Assembly (NCBI RefSeq): GCF_902459645.1
Contig: NZ_CABPSK010000001.1
Location: 496,001 to 560,000, forward strand
DNA from: Pandoraea pneumonica
GTDB lineage: Bacteria; Pseudomonadota; Gammaproteobacteria; Burkholderiales; Burkholderiaceae
DNA: 64,000 nucleotides
Direction: 5' to 3'
Part shown: positions 44,856 through 54,405 of the stretch, in pieces
Position numbering within the stretch: the stretch's first letter is position 1
Layout: each line of letters begins with the position of its first letter
Notes under the pieces: model-generated
The model's database searches: none
Seen by the model: only the letters and a program-made list of their open reading frames with translations
What the model was told of the DNA's origin: nothing
Program-made: the position numbers and the translations under genes

Positions 44856-45536
44856 ATGATGATTGAGATCCCGGGCGTTTTCAGCCCAGATGAGGCGCGC
44901 CAGTTGTGCCAGCAAATGCAGGCGCAGTCGTGGGTAGACGGTAAGGCGACGGCCGGTATGCAATCGGCGCAGGCCAAAGAGAACCGGCAACTGGCTGAAG
45001 ACGACCCGTGGGCCCGTCGCATCGGTGAGGAGATCCTTCGCCGTCTGAGTCAGAACGCCGTATTCATGTCGGCGGCACTGCCGCGCCGCATCTATCCGCC
45101 GCTGTTCAACCGCTACGAAGGCGGCGAAGCGTTTGGGTATCACGTCGATAACGCGGTGCGTGGCATCAAGGGCGTGCGCGAGCGGGTGCGCACGGATCTG
45201 TCTGCCACGTTGTTCTTGGCAGACCCCGACAGTTACGACGGCGGCGAGCTTGTCGTGCGCGACAGCTTCGGTGAGCGCGCCGTGAAGCTGCCCGCCGGGC
45301 ACATGGTGCTGTATCCGGGCACGAGTGTGCACAAGGTGAACCCGGTCACACGCGGCGTTCGGCTGGCTTCGTTCTTCTGGATCGAGAGCCTGATTCGGGA
45401 CGACGCGCAGCGCAGCGTGCTCTTCGATATGGACATCGCCATTCAGCGGCTGACGCAACGGGGCGCCGACAACGATTCGCTCGTGCAACTGACCGGCAGT
45501 TATCACAACCTGCTGCGGATGTGGGCCGACGTTTGA
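44856..45536 (+). CDS. piuC: PKHD-type Fe(II)/2-oxoglutarate hydroxylase PiuC
   Basis: 226 aa; AGGAG lies 9 nt upstream. The prolyl-4-hydroxylase-like core has the metal pair in FGYHVDNAV (His, Asp), the distal His in [14 protein letters not shown], and the 2-oxoglutarate-binding Arg in [12 protein letters not shown]. The C-terminal helix [11 protein letters not shown] is typical. PiuC proteins accompany siderophore receptors and are iron-regulated; the substrate is not established. It follows the receptor by 73 bp. Confidence 0.94.
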   Translation: MMIEIPGVFSPDEARQLCQQMQAQSWVDGKATAGMQSAQAKENRQLAEDDPWARRIGEEILRRLSQNAVFMSAALPRRIYPPLFNRYEGGEAFGYHVDNAVRGIKGVRERVRTDLSATLFLADPDSYDGGELVVRDSFGERAVKLPAGHMVLYPGTSVHKVNPVTRGVRLASFFWIESLIRDDAQRSVLFDMDIAIQRLTQRGADNDSLVQLTGSYHNLLRMWADV

Positions 45537-45607
45537 CGGCGCGAAGCGTCGGAATGGTGGAAATGGTGGAAATGAGGAGGCGACGCACTCCGGTGTAAAG
45601 TAGCGAA

Positions 45608-46492
45608 ATGGATTTTCGCTCCGTTCCCCCCTCCCGGCCGACCAAGCCGTTTCGTAACGCCCCGGTCTACTGGCGCTCGTCGCTCGTGCCCGATGGCGAT
45701 ATGGTGACGGCCGAGTACAACGACCATACCTTCGCGCCGCACTGGCACGATGCGTATACGTTCGCGTGCATCGTGGCGGGCGCGGAGCGGTACGACTATC
45801 TAGGCGGCGAGCATGTGGCCGACGCCGGGTCCGTTGCCATCATCCATCCGGGGGAATTGCATACCGGCGCGCGTGAGACTGACTTTGGCTGGCGCTACCG
45901 GGTGTTCTATCTGCCGGTTGGCTTTGTGAAGGGCGTGCAGCAGCAACTGACGAGCCCGCTTGCCGGGCTGGCCGCCCCCGACGAGGCGCTGCCATGGTTT
46001 GGCGAGAACGTCGTGCGCGATCCGCAGGCGATGCAACGGCTGCTGGCTGCGCACCGTCTGCTCGAAGCGCAGGCCGATCCGCTGGCGGCCGAACATGCGC
46101 TCGTCGATGCGGTCTCGATGATGCTGGCGCGTCACGCGCAGCTTCGCGTGCCGGTCATGCCGGTGCATCGTGACGCCGTGCGCGTCGAGACGATGAAGGC
46201 GCGCCTGTCTGCCGACCTCACCGAAGCCCTGACGCTAACCACCTTGGCCGAAGCCGTGGAGCTCTCGCCATTTCACGCGGCGCGGTTGTTCTCGCGTGAG
46301 ACGGGACTTGCGCCGCACGCGTGGCGCAATCAACTGCGCGTCGCGCGCGCGTTACCGGCGCTGCGCGGCGGCGCGTCGGCGACGGAGGTCGCGCTGGCGC
46401 AGGGGTTTAACGACCTGTCCCATTTCACGCGATACTTCCGGCGCGCCTTCGGCGTGTCGCCCGGCAAGTGGCGCGAAGGCGACGGCACCTGA
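45608..46492 (+). CDS. AraC-family regulator with cupin sensor
   Basis: 294 aa. The N-terminal cupin is recognised by TFAPHWHDAYTFACIVAGAE and IIHPGELHTG. The C-terminal double helix-turn-helix is seen in LTLTTLAEAVELSPFHAARLFSRETGLAPHAWRNQLRVARAL (in pieces) and EVALAQGFNDLSHFTRYFRRAFGVSPGKWR. Two exact 9-bp tandem units (AATGGTGGA, 45553-45570) lie just upstream. No divergent target; the TSUP permease across the LysR gene or an amino-acid exporter elsewhere could be regulated. Confidence 0.92.
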   Translation: MDFRSVPPSRPTKPFRNAPVYWRSSLVPDGDMVTAEYNDHTFAPHWHDAYTFACIVAGAERYDYLGGEHVADAGSVAIIHPGELHTGARETDFGWRYRVFYLPVGFVKGVQQQLTSPLAGLAAPDEALPWFGENVVRDPQAMQRLLAAHRLLEAQADPLAAEHALVDAVSMMLARHAQLRVPVMPVHRDAVRVETMKARLSADLTEALTLTTLAEAVELSPFHAARLFSRETGLAPHAWRNQLRVARALPALRGGASATEVALAQGFNDLSHFTRYFRRAFGVSPGKWREGDGT

Positions 46493-46495
46493 AGT

Positions 46496-47389
46496 TCAGG
46501 CCGCGGCGTCGTGAACCCACGACAGAAAATCGTGCAACGGTCGTGACTTATCGGCATCGCGCGGCACGAGCGTGACGTAAGTCGCCCCTCCTGCCTGAAT
46601 CTCCGGGAACGGCATGACGAGCCGCCCGCTCGCCAACTCCCGGTCCAGCGTCGGCGTACACCCGATACCGATCCCCAGCCCGTCGATCACCGCTTGCAAG
46701 CTCACGTGATAGTGATCGAAGCGGTGAAAGCGCACGGGCCGCACGTCCGGAACGCCCGCTGCACTCAACCAGTCTTCCCATGCCCCGACACGCGTTTGCG
46801 TGGCAATGAACGTGTGTTTCGCAAGATCCTTCACCCGACGCAACGGCAGCGCTTCCAAAAGCGATGGCGACGCCACGACTGTCGCACGCTCAGTGAATAG
46901 CGGCGTTTTTTCGTAAGGCTGCCACTCGGCGCCCGGTGGCGGATCGCGACGAATGGCCACGTCGAAGCCGCCCCGGAACGCAGGATCGGCGCTGCTCGAC
47001 GTCGTCACCACGATCTGCACGTCGGGGTGTGCGGCGTGAAACGCGGGCAACCGCGCCATCAGCCAGTGCATCGCGAGCGTGGTTTGCGCATTCACGCGAA
47101 CCGTGCGGGTTTGCGGGGCCTTGCCGAAGCGCAGGGCGGCATCGCCGATGCGGTCGAAGGCTGCGCTGATTTCCGCCGCGAAAGCCCGTGCGTGATCGGT
47201 GGCGACATTGCGTTGGCCCTGCCGCACAAACAACTGCTGACCGAGCCAGTCTTCGAGCAGGGCAATCTGGCGGCTCACCGCGCCATGGGTAATCGACAGC
47301 TCCTGCGCCGCCGCGCTCAGGCTTGGCGCACGCGCGGCAGTCTCGAACACACGCAAGGCATTCAACGGCGGTAAGGGGCGACGGGGCAT
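46496..47389 (-). CDS. LysR-family regulator, GcvA-like
   Basis: 297 aa. The helix-turn-helix is LNALRVFETAARAPSLSAAAQELSITHGAVSRQIALLEDWLG (pieces; residues about 8-50), the GcvA/AmpR subgroup style. The effector domain follows. It is divergent from the TSUP permease gene at 47531, with a 141-bp gap holding a perfect 7-bp inverted repeat (47425-47443). It probably controls that permease and itself. Confidence 0.92.
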   Translation of the reverse strand: MPRRPLPPLNALRVFETAARAPSLSAAAQELSITHGAVSRQIALLEDWLGQQLFVRQGQRNVATDHARAFAAEISAAFDRIGDAALRFGKAPQTRTVRVNAQTTLAMHWLMARLPAFHAAHPDVQIVVTTSSSADPAFRGGFDVAIRRDPPPGAEWQPYEKTPLFTERATVVASPSLLEALPLRRVKDLAKHTFIATQTRVGAWEDWLSAAGVPDVRPVRFHRFDHYHVSLQAVIDGLGIGIGCTPTLDRELASGRLVMPFPEIQAGGATYVTLVPRDADKSRPLHDFLSWVHDAAA

Positions 47390-47424
47390 GACGAACTCAC
47401 AAAATGGGCAGCCATTCGGCAGAA

Positions 47425-47443
47425 CTGTGATTTTTTATCACAG
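47425..47443. promoter_or_regulatory. Probable LysR operator (inverted repeat)
   Basis: CTGTGAT and ATCACAG flank TTTTT. The T-N11-A rule of LysR sites is satisfied inside the repeat. It lies in the divergent promoter between the LysR gene and the TSUP permease gene. Confidence 0.6.
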
Positions 47444-47530
47444 AAATGCTGTCATTTTGTCGATGGTGTGACGATTCATCATGCTTTATCGTTGCCACAT
47501 TGCGCTAACCGCACTTAACAAGACACGGGC

Positions 47531-48283
47531 ATGTTCGAAGGACTGGTGGCTGGGCACGCATGGGGCATGGTGATGGTGGCGCTGGTCGGTACCGCTGCGG
47601 GCGCGGTCAGCGGCGTGGTGGGCACGGGCTCGTCGATGATGCTGTTGCCTGTGCTGGTGTACACGTACGGTCCCAAGCAGGCGGTGCCGATCATGGCGGT
47701 GGCGGCCATTGTCGGGAATGTCTCGAAGGTGTTGGCGTGGTGGCGCGAGATTGACTGGCGCGCCGTGCTGGCCTATTCCTTGCCGGGTGCACCGGCGGCG
47801 GCACTCGGCGCCCGCACGCTCTGGAGTCTGCCCGCCACCGCCGTCGACATTGCCCTCGGCACCTTCTTCATCGCCATGGTGCCGGTGCGTCATTGGCTTC
47901 GTCGGCGGCAGTTCAGATTGGGCGCGTGGCAAATGGCGATCGTCGGCGCGGTCATTGGTTTTCTCACCGGCATCGTGCTGTCGACCGGGCCGTTGAGCGT
48001 GCCCGCTTTCGCTGCGTATGGCTTGTCGGGCGGTGCGTTTCTCGGCTCGGAAGCCGCCAGTTCGATGCTGATCTACGTGGCGAAAGTGCTCATGTTCTCC
48101 GGCCTTGGCGCGTTGCCGCCACAGGCGTGGGCCAACGGCTTGATCGTGGGCATGGCACTCATGGCTGGCACGTTGCTCGGCAAGCGGTTCGTGTTGGGCC
48201 TGTCACCGCAGGTGTTCCAGCGCCTGCTCGACACCATGCTCGTGGTTTCGGGCGGGGTGATGCTCAGCGCAGCGTGGCGATAA
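47531..48283 (+). CDS. TSUP (TauE/SafE) family permease
   Basis: 250 aa with about eight hydrophobic helices. GTAAGAVSGVVGTGSSMMLLPVLVY near the start and FLTGIVLSTGPLSVPAFAAYGL in the second half are the repeated TauE/SafE half-motifs. It exports or imports sulfite, sulfonates or small organic acids at the inner membrane; the substrate is unknown. It is divergent from the LysR gene and therefore likely its target. Confidence 0.9.
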   Translation: MFEGLVAGHAWGMVMVALVGTAAGAVSGVVGTGSSMMLLPVLVYTYGPKQAVPIMAVAAIVGNVSKVLAWWREIDWRAVLAYSLPGAPAAALGARTLWSLPATAVDIALGTFFIAMVPVRHWLRRRQFRLGAWQMAIVGAVIGFLTGIVLSTGPLSVPAFAAYGLSGGAFLGSEAASSMLIYVAKVLMFSGLGALPPQAWANGLIVGMALMAGTLLGKRFVLGLSPQVFQRLLDTMLVVSGGVMLSAAWR

Positions 48284-48286
48284 GCG

Positions 48287-49495
48287 CTACGCCGCCACAC
48301 CGGCGCGCCGTGCCGCGATCAAGTTGACCACCAGAGCCAACGTCATCGCGGCACTGCCCACGATAAACAGCAACGCATAGTTGCCCTGTGTAGCCGCAAA
48401 CAGGAACGACATGCCGTAAGCCGCCCCGGCTTGCAATGTCGCGAAACTGGTTGTCGCCGTGCTCCATGCGCCCTTTTGTGCAGAAGGATGGTGCGCAAGT
48501 AGCTCGTTCACCCGGCCCAGCACGAGCGGCACGATACCCGGCGTGAAAGCCCCCATCACCAGACTCGATACGATGAGCCCCGGCAGACCGAGCCCCAGTG
48601 CGGGCAGCACCACCGCGACGGCTTGCGAGACATAAGCGACCCGCAGCGCGCGACCAAACCCGATGCGGTCAGCCAGATGCCCGGCGAAGATCGGCCCGAG
48701 AATCGCGCCAAGCCCGTACAACACCCAGAAGTGCGCCCCGGCGTCCACGCCCTTGCCCAGGCCGCGCGCCACGTAATCCACCAGAAAGATCATGTGCGGC
48801 ACGAGCACCACCGCGTTGAGCGCGTATTCCAGATACAGCGCCCGCAAGGTGAGCGGACTCGCCGGGTGCCGATGCGCATGCGCAGGCGAGGCGGCGGCCG
48901 CCGGTGTGCCCGACGGCCAGCCGCGCCATCCCACAACCGTGAGCGCGAGCGAGACGACGCCCAACCCGATCCACGTCTGCGACAGCCCTTGGCGCAGTAA
49001 CAGCGGCACCAGCGTGCCCGACGCGGCAATGCCCAACCCGATACCTGCAAAGATGGCGCCGCTCACAATGCCACGCCGCGACGGCGGTACATGGCCGAGC
49101 ACCGACGGTGCTGCGAGCACCATCAGCACGCCACCGGCAAAGCCCGAGGCAAAGCGCCATGCGAAAAACCAGAGAAACGAAAGCGGCCACGCGCACGCGA
49201 GAAACGCGACAGCAGCGAGCAACATCATCGCCCGCAGAATAGTGACCGTCGGCGCGAAACGCGCCACCACCCGTGCACCGAGCGCTCCTGCGAGATAACC
49301 GCCAAGATTGGCGGCACCGAGATACGCGGCCGTCGATGCGGCGAACCAGTGGGCGCCGATGATGGCGGGCAGTAACGCGGTGTAGGCGAAGCGAGCGAAG
49401 CCGATGCCGATCAGGCTGGCACTGGCGGCGGAGAGCGTGGCACGCCACGCATTGAAAGGCGCGGCAGAGCTGCCGCTAAGTGCTGCATTTTGCAT
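48287..49495 (-). CDS. MFS transporter, YbfB/YjiJ type
   Basis: 402 aa from ATG 49495, with GGAG 7 nt upstream. Twelve helices. LIGIGFARFAYTALLPAII at the N-terminus is characteristic of the YbfB/YjiJ subgroup, and FAGHLADRIGFGRALRVAYV is the central MFS loop. Upstream in-frame codons to 49609 are not protein-like. The substrate is unknown. It converges on the TSUP gene with a 3-bp gap. Confidence 0.9.
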   Translation of the reverse strand: MQNAALSGSSAAPFNAWRATLSAASASLIGIGFARFAYTALLPAIIGAHWFAASTAAYLGAANLGGYLAGALGARVVARFAPTVTILRAMMLLAAVAFLACAWPLSFLWFFAWRFASGFAGGVLMVLAAPSVLGHVPPSRRGIVSGAIFAGIGLGIAASGTLVPLLLRQGLSQTWIGLGVVSLALTVVGWRGWPSGTPAAAASPAHAHRHPASPLTLRALYLEYALNAVVLVPHMIFLVDYVARGLGKGVDAGAHFWVLYGLGAILGPIFAGHLADRIGFGRALRVAYVSQAVAVVLPALGLGLPGLIVSSLVMGAFTPGIVPLVLGRVNELLAHHPSAQKGAWSTATTSFATLQAGAAYGMSFLFAATQGNYALLFIVGSAAMTLALVVNLIAARRAGVAA

Positions 49496-49659
49496 GAGGA
49501 CTCCGGGGCGCACGCGGTTCAGCCGCGAGGGGGCTGGCGCGTGCAAAAGCGATGGAGTCAGTTTAGGAGGCAAGCGGGCCAGGGAGAACGGCCATGCCCC
49601 GGAAGTCATTCTTCCGCGCGGCGTACGAATCGCCCCCGCCGCGTCGGCGCAAAGCGCGC

Positions 49660-50586
49660 TCAGCCTTTCTCCGCTACTTTGCTGACCCGCGCAAAATGTT
49701 TGCGCAGTCGCGGCACCGCGAAGTCGACGAAAGCCCGGACCTTCGGCACGGCGAGGCGTCCTTGCGGGGTGATGACGTGAACGGGCATGGGCGGATGTTC
49801 GAAATCGCGCAGCACGATGCGCAGCGAGCCGCGCTCGATCTCATCGACCATGTGATATGTCAGCATGCGCGCCACGCCGTGACCGGCGACTGCGGACGCA
49901 ATGGCCGCGCGAATCGAGTTGACGATCAGGCGCGGCGTGAACTGCACGACCTGCGGCACCGATGCGCGTCCGCTCGGCGGAAAGCGCCACGAGTCGATGC
50001 CGAAGTACGTCATCGACACGATCTGGTGTTTCGAGAGGTCGGCGGGGGTCTCGATGGGGGCATGCGCGGCGAGATAGTCGGGCGACGCGGCGATCACTCT
50101 GCGCACTTCACCGACTTGTGTGGCAACGAGCGACGAGTCGGGCAGATGCGCGACCCGCAGCGCCACGTCGATGCCTTCGTCGATCATATTGACCGGCACG
50201 TCGCTCAGCGCAAGCCGCACGGTGACCGTCGGATAGCGCTCGATAAACGCTTCGACAATCTCCCGCATCAGCGTTTCGCCGGCGGCCAGTGACGTCGCGA
50301 CCGTCAGCAAGCCACGCGGGGCCGAGCGCTCACCGGCGGCAAGCACATCGGCTTCGTCCAGATCGAGCAGAATGCGTCGGCAGGCCGCAGCATAGCGCTC
50401 ACCGGCGGCGCTTAGCCGAAGGGTGCGCGTGGTGCGATGGAGCAGGGCGGTGCCGGTATGGGCTTCGAGATAGGCGATGGCGCGGCTCACGGCGGCGGCC
50501 GAGCGTCCGAGACGGCGGTCGGCTCCGGCAAGGCTGCCTTCGTCGAGGGTGGCGACGAACACCTTCATCGCATCGATTCTGTCCAT
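49660..50586 (-). CDS. LysR-family regulator
   Basis: 308 aa. The helix-turn-helix is MKVFVATLDEGSLAGADRRLGRSAAAVSRAIAYLEAHTG (pieces). The effector domain has the subgroup style that recognises aromatic or quinone-like effectors (LALSDVPVNMIDEGIDVALRVAHLPDSSLVA). It is divergent from the glutathione transferase gene at 50713, a common pairing. Likely regulator of that enzyme. Confidence 0.92.
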   Translation of the reverse strand: MDRIDAMKVFVATLDEGSLAGADRRLGRSAAAVSRAIAYLEAHTGTALLHRTTRTLRLSAAGERYAAACRRILLDLDEADVLAAGERSAPRGLLTVATSLAAGETLMREIVEAFIERYPTVTVRLALSDVPVNMIDEGIDVALRVAHLPDSSLVATQVGEVRRVIAASPDYLAAHAPIETPADLSKHQIVSMTYFGIDSWRFPPSGRASVPQVVQFTPRLIVNSIRAAIASAVAGHGVARMLTYHMVDEIERGSLRIVLRDFEHPPMPVHVITPQGRLAVPKVRAFVDFAVPRLRKHFARVSKVAEKG

Positions 50587-50712
50587 GAGCGGGGCGGGAG
50601 TAGCGTGTTGGACGCGGCCGACAGTGGGGCGGCCAGGGGATGGGCAAGATTACCCCGAAACCTGCCAATACGGCGACAATGGCGATCGGATCAACCGCCG
50701 GAGTCCGAACGT

Positions 50713-51384
50713 ATGATCACCGTCCATCATCTGAACAACTCCCGTTCGCAGCGCGTGCTTTGGTTGCTCGAAGCGCTCGGTTTGCCCTACGAGCTCCGTC
50801 ACTACCAACGCGACCCCAAAACGATGCTCGCGCCGCCGGAACTGCGGCAGGTGCATCCGCTCGGCAAGTCCCCCGTGGTGACCGACGGCGATCTGACGCT
50901 GGCGGAGTCGGGCGCGATCATCGAGTATCTGGTCGACAAGTATGGCGAAGGCAGGTTGGCCCCGCCGCGCGACACGCCGGAGCGCTTGCGATGGACGTAC
51001 TGGCTGCATTACGCAGAAGGCTCCGCCATGCCGCCCTTGCTGCTCAAGCTCGTGGCGCTGCGCATCGCCAGTGCCCCGATGCCGTTCTTCGCTCGTCCGA
51101 TCGCACGCAAGATCAGCGCGACATTGCAATCGAGCTTCGTCGACCCGCAACTCGCGCTGCATTTCGGCTATGTGAACGATGCGCTCTCGAAGACCGGTTG
51201 GTTTGTCGGCGACACCTTCAGTGCGGCGGACATTCAGATGAGTTTCCCGCTGGAAGCCGCCGCCGCGCGTGGCGATGCCAAGGGCCGCTGGCCCGCTATT
51301 GAAGACTTTCTCAAACGGATTCATCCGCGCGACGACTATCAACGCGCGCTCGCACGTGGTGGTCCGTACGAACTCTTGAGTTAA
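50713..51384 (+). CDS. Glutathione S-transferase
   Basis: 223 aa from ATG 50713. The thioredoxin-like N-terminal domain has HHLNNSRSQRVLWLLEALGLPYELR (with Asn-Ser-Arg-Ser-Gln as the glutathione-activating loop), and HPLGKSPVVTDGDLTLAESGAIIEYL provides the Pro and the Glu-Ser pair that bind glutathione. The helical C-terminal domain ends in WPAIEDFLKRIHPRDDYQRAL. Beta-like soluble cytosolic enzyme; the electrophile is unknown. The likely regulator is the divergent LysR gene. Confidence 0.92.
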   Translation: MITVHHLNNSRSQRVLWLLEALGLPYELRHYQRDPKTMLAPPELRQVHPLGKSPVVTDGDLTLAESGAIIEYLVDKYGEGRLAPPRDTPERLRWTYWLHYAEGSAMPPLLLKLVALRIASAPMPFFARPIARKISATLQSSFVDPQLALHFGYVNDALSKTGWFVGDTFSAADIQMSFPLEAAAARGDAKGRWPAIEDFLKRIHPRDDYQRALARGGPYELLS

Positions 51385-51489
51385 TCGGGCGGGACGTTGC
51401 GGCCACGCCAGCCGCGCCCCCGGTCGATGATTGTTTTCGCAAACGCTTTCACCTGCATTTCACCTTCGTTTCACGCTACACACGACATC

Positions 51490-52029
51490 ATGAAAACCTT
51501 TGTCGCTTCGTTGTTTGCCACTGCCGCCGTCATCATGACGCCCGTCACCCATGCCGCTGAAGGCATGCCGCCCGTGCCCGGCGCGGCCTTGTCGGCAGCT
51601 GGTGCCGAAGGGCTGAATCCGTCCGCCGCGCCAATGTCCACGGCATCCGCCGCGCAGATGGCCGCGAACAAGCAGGCCGTGCTCGCGTTCTACGAGGCGG
51701 GGCTTAACCGCAAGGACTTCGAGGCGGCGCGGCAGTATCTGGGCGCTCAGTACATCCAGCACAACCCGAACGCGGCAGACGGCGTGGAGGGCTTCGGCAA
51801 GTTTCTCGAATTTCTTCGTAAGAATCAGCCGGATTCGCACAGCGACATCGTGCGAGCGTTTGCCGACGGCGACTACGTGATCTTGCACGTGCGTAAAGTG
51901 CCGCACCCGGGCGATGCACCCATTGCCATCGTCGATATCTTCCGGCTCGACAAGGGCAAGATCGTCGAACACTGGGACGTGTCGCAGCAAGTGCCTGCCA
52001 AGACCGTCAGCGGCAACTCGATGTTCTGA
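51490..52029 (+). CDS. Secreted SnoaL/NTF2-like protein
   Basis: 179 aa from ATG 51490, with signal MKTFVASLFATAAVIMTP (cleavage near THAAEG). A low-complexity Ala/Ser/Pro stretch is followed by an NTF2-like/SnoaL domain: VLAFYEAGLNRKDFEAARQYLG, YIQHNPNAADGVEGFGKFLEFL, and DIFRLDKGKIVEHWDVSQ. The QHNP motif is typical of this polyketide-cyclase-like family. A periplasmic enzyme of unknown substrate. Confidence 0.88.
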   Translation: MKTFVASLFATAAVIMTPVTHAAEGMPPVPGAALSAAGAEGLNPSAAPMSTASAAQMAANKQAVLAFYEAGLNRKDFEAARQYLGAQYIQHNPNAADGVEGFGKFLEFLRKNQPDSHSDIVRAFADGDYVILHVRKVPHPGDAPIAIVDIFRLDKGKIVEHWDVSQQVPAKTVSGNSMF

Positions 52030-52065
52030 GGCTTTCCGCGCCTTTCCACGCATTAGGCAGCGCGC

Positions 52066-53373
52066 TTAGGCTTCGCCCGAGAGCACGCGTTTGCAGTGTT
52101 CGAGATAGGCGGCCTCGTGTTCGCTCATCAGTTGCACGACGCTGTTCCAGAGCCACACAGGCGCGTCGATGGACTTCGAGCGGTTGCGTTGCAACTCGGT
52201 CAACCATGTGCGGCAGGTGGCATCGTCCATTTGCCGCGCATGCGCTTGCCCGACCACGTGGGCGAGGTAGTGCGCGACTTCTGACGCGTCGTTGACCGTG
52301 AGCGTTTCGATACTCAGTTTGAGATCCTGCGGCAGCAGTTCGCGAATGATGATCGAGCGATCCATCATGCGCGCGGCGCGCATACGGTCGCCGAGAAATG
52401 GCGACAAATGCTGCGCCCCTTTGACAACCCGCTCGGCGTTATCGCGCGGCATGCGCACCCCCGGATAACGTGGGGCCGCCGCTTTCACCCCTTCCTTCAA
52501 GTCCATCAGGCAGAGGTCGTCGCCTTGCACGACACCGCCATCGACGTCCAACAACACCGCGTATCGCAACCGGCCCAACGAACTGCACCCCTTGACCCAG
52601 TAAGCGGCGTCGAGCACTTCGACATGGCCGTCGTCGGGGCGTCCGCGCAATTCGGTCGCAAGGCGCGCGATGGTGTCGCGTTGGAATAGCGCGTCGATCT
52701 CGTGCTTTTCGGTCTTGCTCAGCGGCCAGAAACGGCGGCCTAGCGGAATCGTTGGGCGGATATCCTCGATGCGCTCAAGCGCGAGATGTTTCCACGACCG
52801 CTTGGTGGCCTGCCGCATGATCAGATCGACGACTTTCGGGCGCGTGTATTCGTCTTCGTCGGGCGCGCTCTTCTTGCGCTTGGCAGCCGGCTTACCGTTT
52901 TTCTTGCCGTTGCGCTTGCCGCCGTTCGATGCATCGTCAGCGTCGTTGCCCTCGCGCTCGAACGCCGACTCATAGCCGTGCGTGAGCGCTTCGAGCATAT
53001 GGATGATGGTGAGGCCGGACAGAGAGGAGCCACGTGCCGCGCTGGCCAGCGACAACGCGAGTCGCACGAGGTCGTGAACCGGGTTGCCGATGACCGTCTG
53101 GTCGAGATCGCGAATATGGATTTCGACGTGGCCGCGCGCGTTGGCCAGCGGCCCGAGATTGCCTGTGTGGCAGTCGCCGCAGATCCAGATGGCCGGGCCT
53201 TGCGGCAGGTTGACGTCGGCTTCGCTCAGCCATTCGTAAAACCGGATGGTACTGCCGCGCACGTACGCATGGGGTGAGCGCGCCATCTTGCGTGCGCGCT
53301 CGCTGCCCAGGCGCGCTAGCCGCGCATCTGGCGTCGCCCACTTATGCTTTTTCCGGTGCTTGCCGTTTGCCAT
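52066..53373 (-). CDS. DUF2252 protein
   Basis: 435 aa from ATG 53373 with GGGAG upstream. The family signature is ICGDCHTGNLGPLANARG and DLDQTVIGNPVHDLVRLALSLA, kinase-like fold residues (Asp/His and later VKGCSSLGRLRYAVLL). A Lys/Asn-rich insert (about residues 155-180: GGKRNGKKNGKPAAKRKKS) is unusual for the family and could bind nucleic acid. The function of DUF2252 is unknown; an aminoglycoside-phosphotransferase-like fold is suspected. Confidence 0.88.
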   Translation of the reverse strand: MANGKHRKKHKWATPDARLARLGSERARKMARSPHAYVRGSTIRFYEWLSEADVNLPQGPAIWICGDCHTGNLGPLANARGHVEIHIRDLDQTVIGNPVHDLVRLALSLASAARGSSLSGLTIIHMLEALTHGYESAFEREGNDADDASNGGKRNGKKNGKPAAKRKKSAPDEDEYTRPKVVDLIMRQATKRSWKHLALERIEDIRPTIPLGRRFWPLSKTEKHEIDALFQRDTIARLATELRGRPDDGHVEVLDAAYWVKGCSSLGRLRYAVLLDVDGGVVQGDDLCLMDLKEGVKAAAPRYPGVRMPRDNAERVVKGAQHLSPFLGDRMRAARMMDRSIIIRELLPQDLKLSIETLTVNDASEVAHYLAHVVGQAHARQMDDATCRTWLTELQRNRSKSIDAPVWLWNSVVQLMSEHEAAYLEHCKRVLSGEA

Positions 53374-53467
53374 GTCGTCAGCTCCCTGAAGGCACACCGC
53401 GCGGGCATGGCGTTCGCCATGATCCCGCGCAGCGTTGCAGTGCCGCCAGTGTCGGCCAAATGACGAC

Positions 53468-54322
53468 TCAGTGGCAAGCCGCGAGCGAGCGCACTACATC
53501 GATGAGCGGCGTCGTGCCCTGACGCGGCGTGCCTTCGAAGGACAACCAACCCGCATTGAAGCCATCGAGCATCTGCATGCGCGGCGTGGGATTGCGCATG
53601 CCTTGTGCCCGAAACCGCGCTTCCCACCCATCACGCGGCAGGGCCACGGCTTCGACCGGCCGCCCGAGCACAAGACGCATTGTGCTCGCCAGTTGCTCAG
53701 GCGAGACAGGGGCCGGGCCGCACAATTCGACCACGCGTTTGCCTTCCCATGTCTCGTGCAACAAGTTAGCCGCTGTGCTGCCGACATCCGCCGTAGCCAC
53801 CATCGGAATTGCTCGAGAGAGCGGCGTGAGATAGCTCTCCAACACCCCGTCGGTGCGCGCGCGAGCGATGTCCCACGCGGCATTTTCCATAAACCACGCT
53901 GCGCGCAAGAACGTGATCGGCATCGGGAGTGCGCCGAGCTTTTCCTCCAGCAGGGACAACTGCGACAGCAAACTGGTTTGCGTGGCTTGCGCGCCGACCG
54001 TCGAGAGGCAGACGACGCGCGAAGGGCGGGCGGCGCTCAACGCTTCACAAATCGCGGCAATGAGCGTGCGCGACTCCGCAAAGTCAGGCGACGGGTCGAA
54101 CGTGGGCGGCAGCAGCACGAACACCGCTTGCGCCCCGGCAAAGGCGCGGGCGAGTGCGGCGGCGTCGGACATGTCGGCAAGTGCAACGTCGCAGCCGCGC
54201 GCCTGCCAGTGCGCACCCTTCGCGGCATCGCGCACGACGGCACGCATCGGTGCGCCTTGGGCGAGCAACGTTTCGGCGAGGGCGCAGCCGACTTGTCCGG
54301 TAATTCCTGTAATGGCGTACAT
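53468..54322 (-). CDS. NmrA/SDR-type NAD(P)-binding protein
   Basis: 284 aa from ATG 54322. The start YAITGITGQVGCALAETLLAQGA contains GxxGxxG at once, so the upstream codons to 54352 are not used. Continues with LRAAWFMENAAWDIA and PMVATADVGSTAANLLHETWEGKRVVELCGP, matching the QOR2/NmrA-like quinone reductase or regulator group. It lies divergent from the LysR gene at 54453, with repeated TGGCAT/ATGCCA sites in between; likely target of that regulator. Confidence 0.9.
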   Translation of the reverse strand: MYAITGITGQVGCALAETLLAQGAPMRAVVRDAAKGAHWQARGCDVALADMSDAAALARAFAGAQAVFVLLPPTFDPSPDFAESRTLIAAICEALSAARPSRVVCLSTVGAQATQTSLLSQLSLLEEKLGALPMPITFLRAAWFMENAAWDIARARTDGVLESYLTPLSRAIPMVATADVGSTAANLLHETWEGKRVVELCGPAPVSPEQLASTMRLVLGRPVEAVALPRDGWEARFRAQGMRNPTPRMQMLDGFNAGWLSFEGTPRQGTTPLIDVVRSLAACH

Positions 54323-54405
54323 CTCAGTGTTCCTTTGGAAACGGCGGTCCACACCGCACTGGGCGCTAGTGTGGGCATCGGCGGAACATTTCGCGATAAC
54401 ATGAG

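Noticed and set aside
47425-47443. CRP binding site (TGTGA...TCACA) upstream of the TSUP gene
   Set aside because: The spacer between TGTGA and TCACA is 7, not the required 6. Position between a LysR gene and its divergent neighbour favours a LysR operator.
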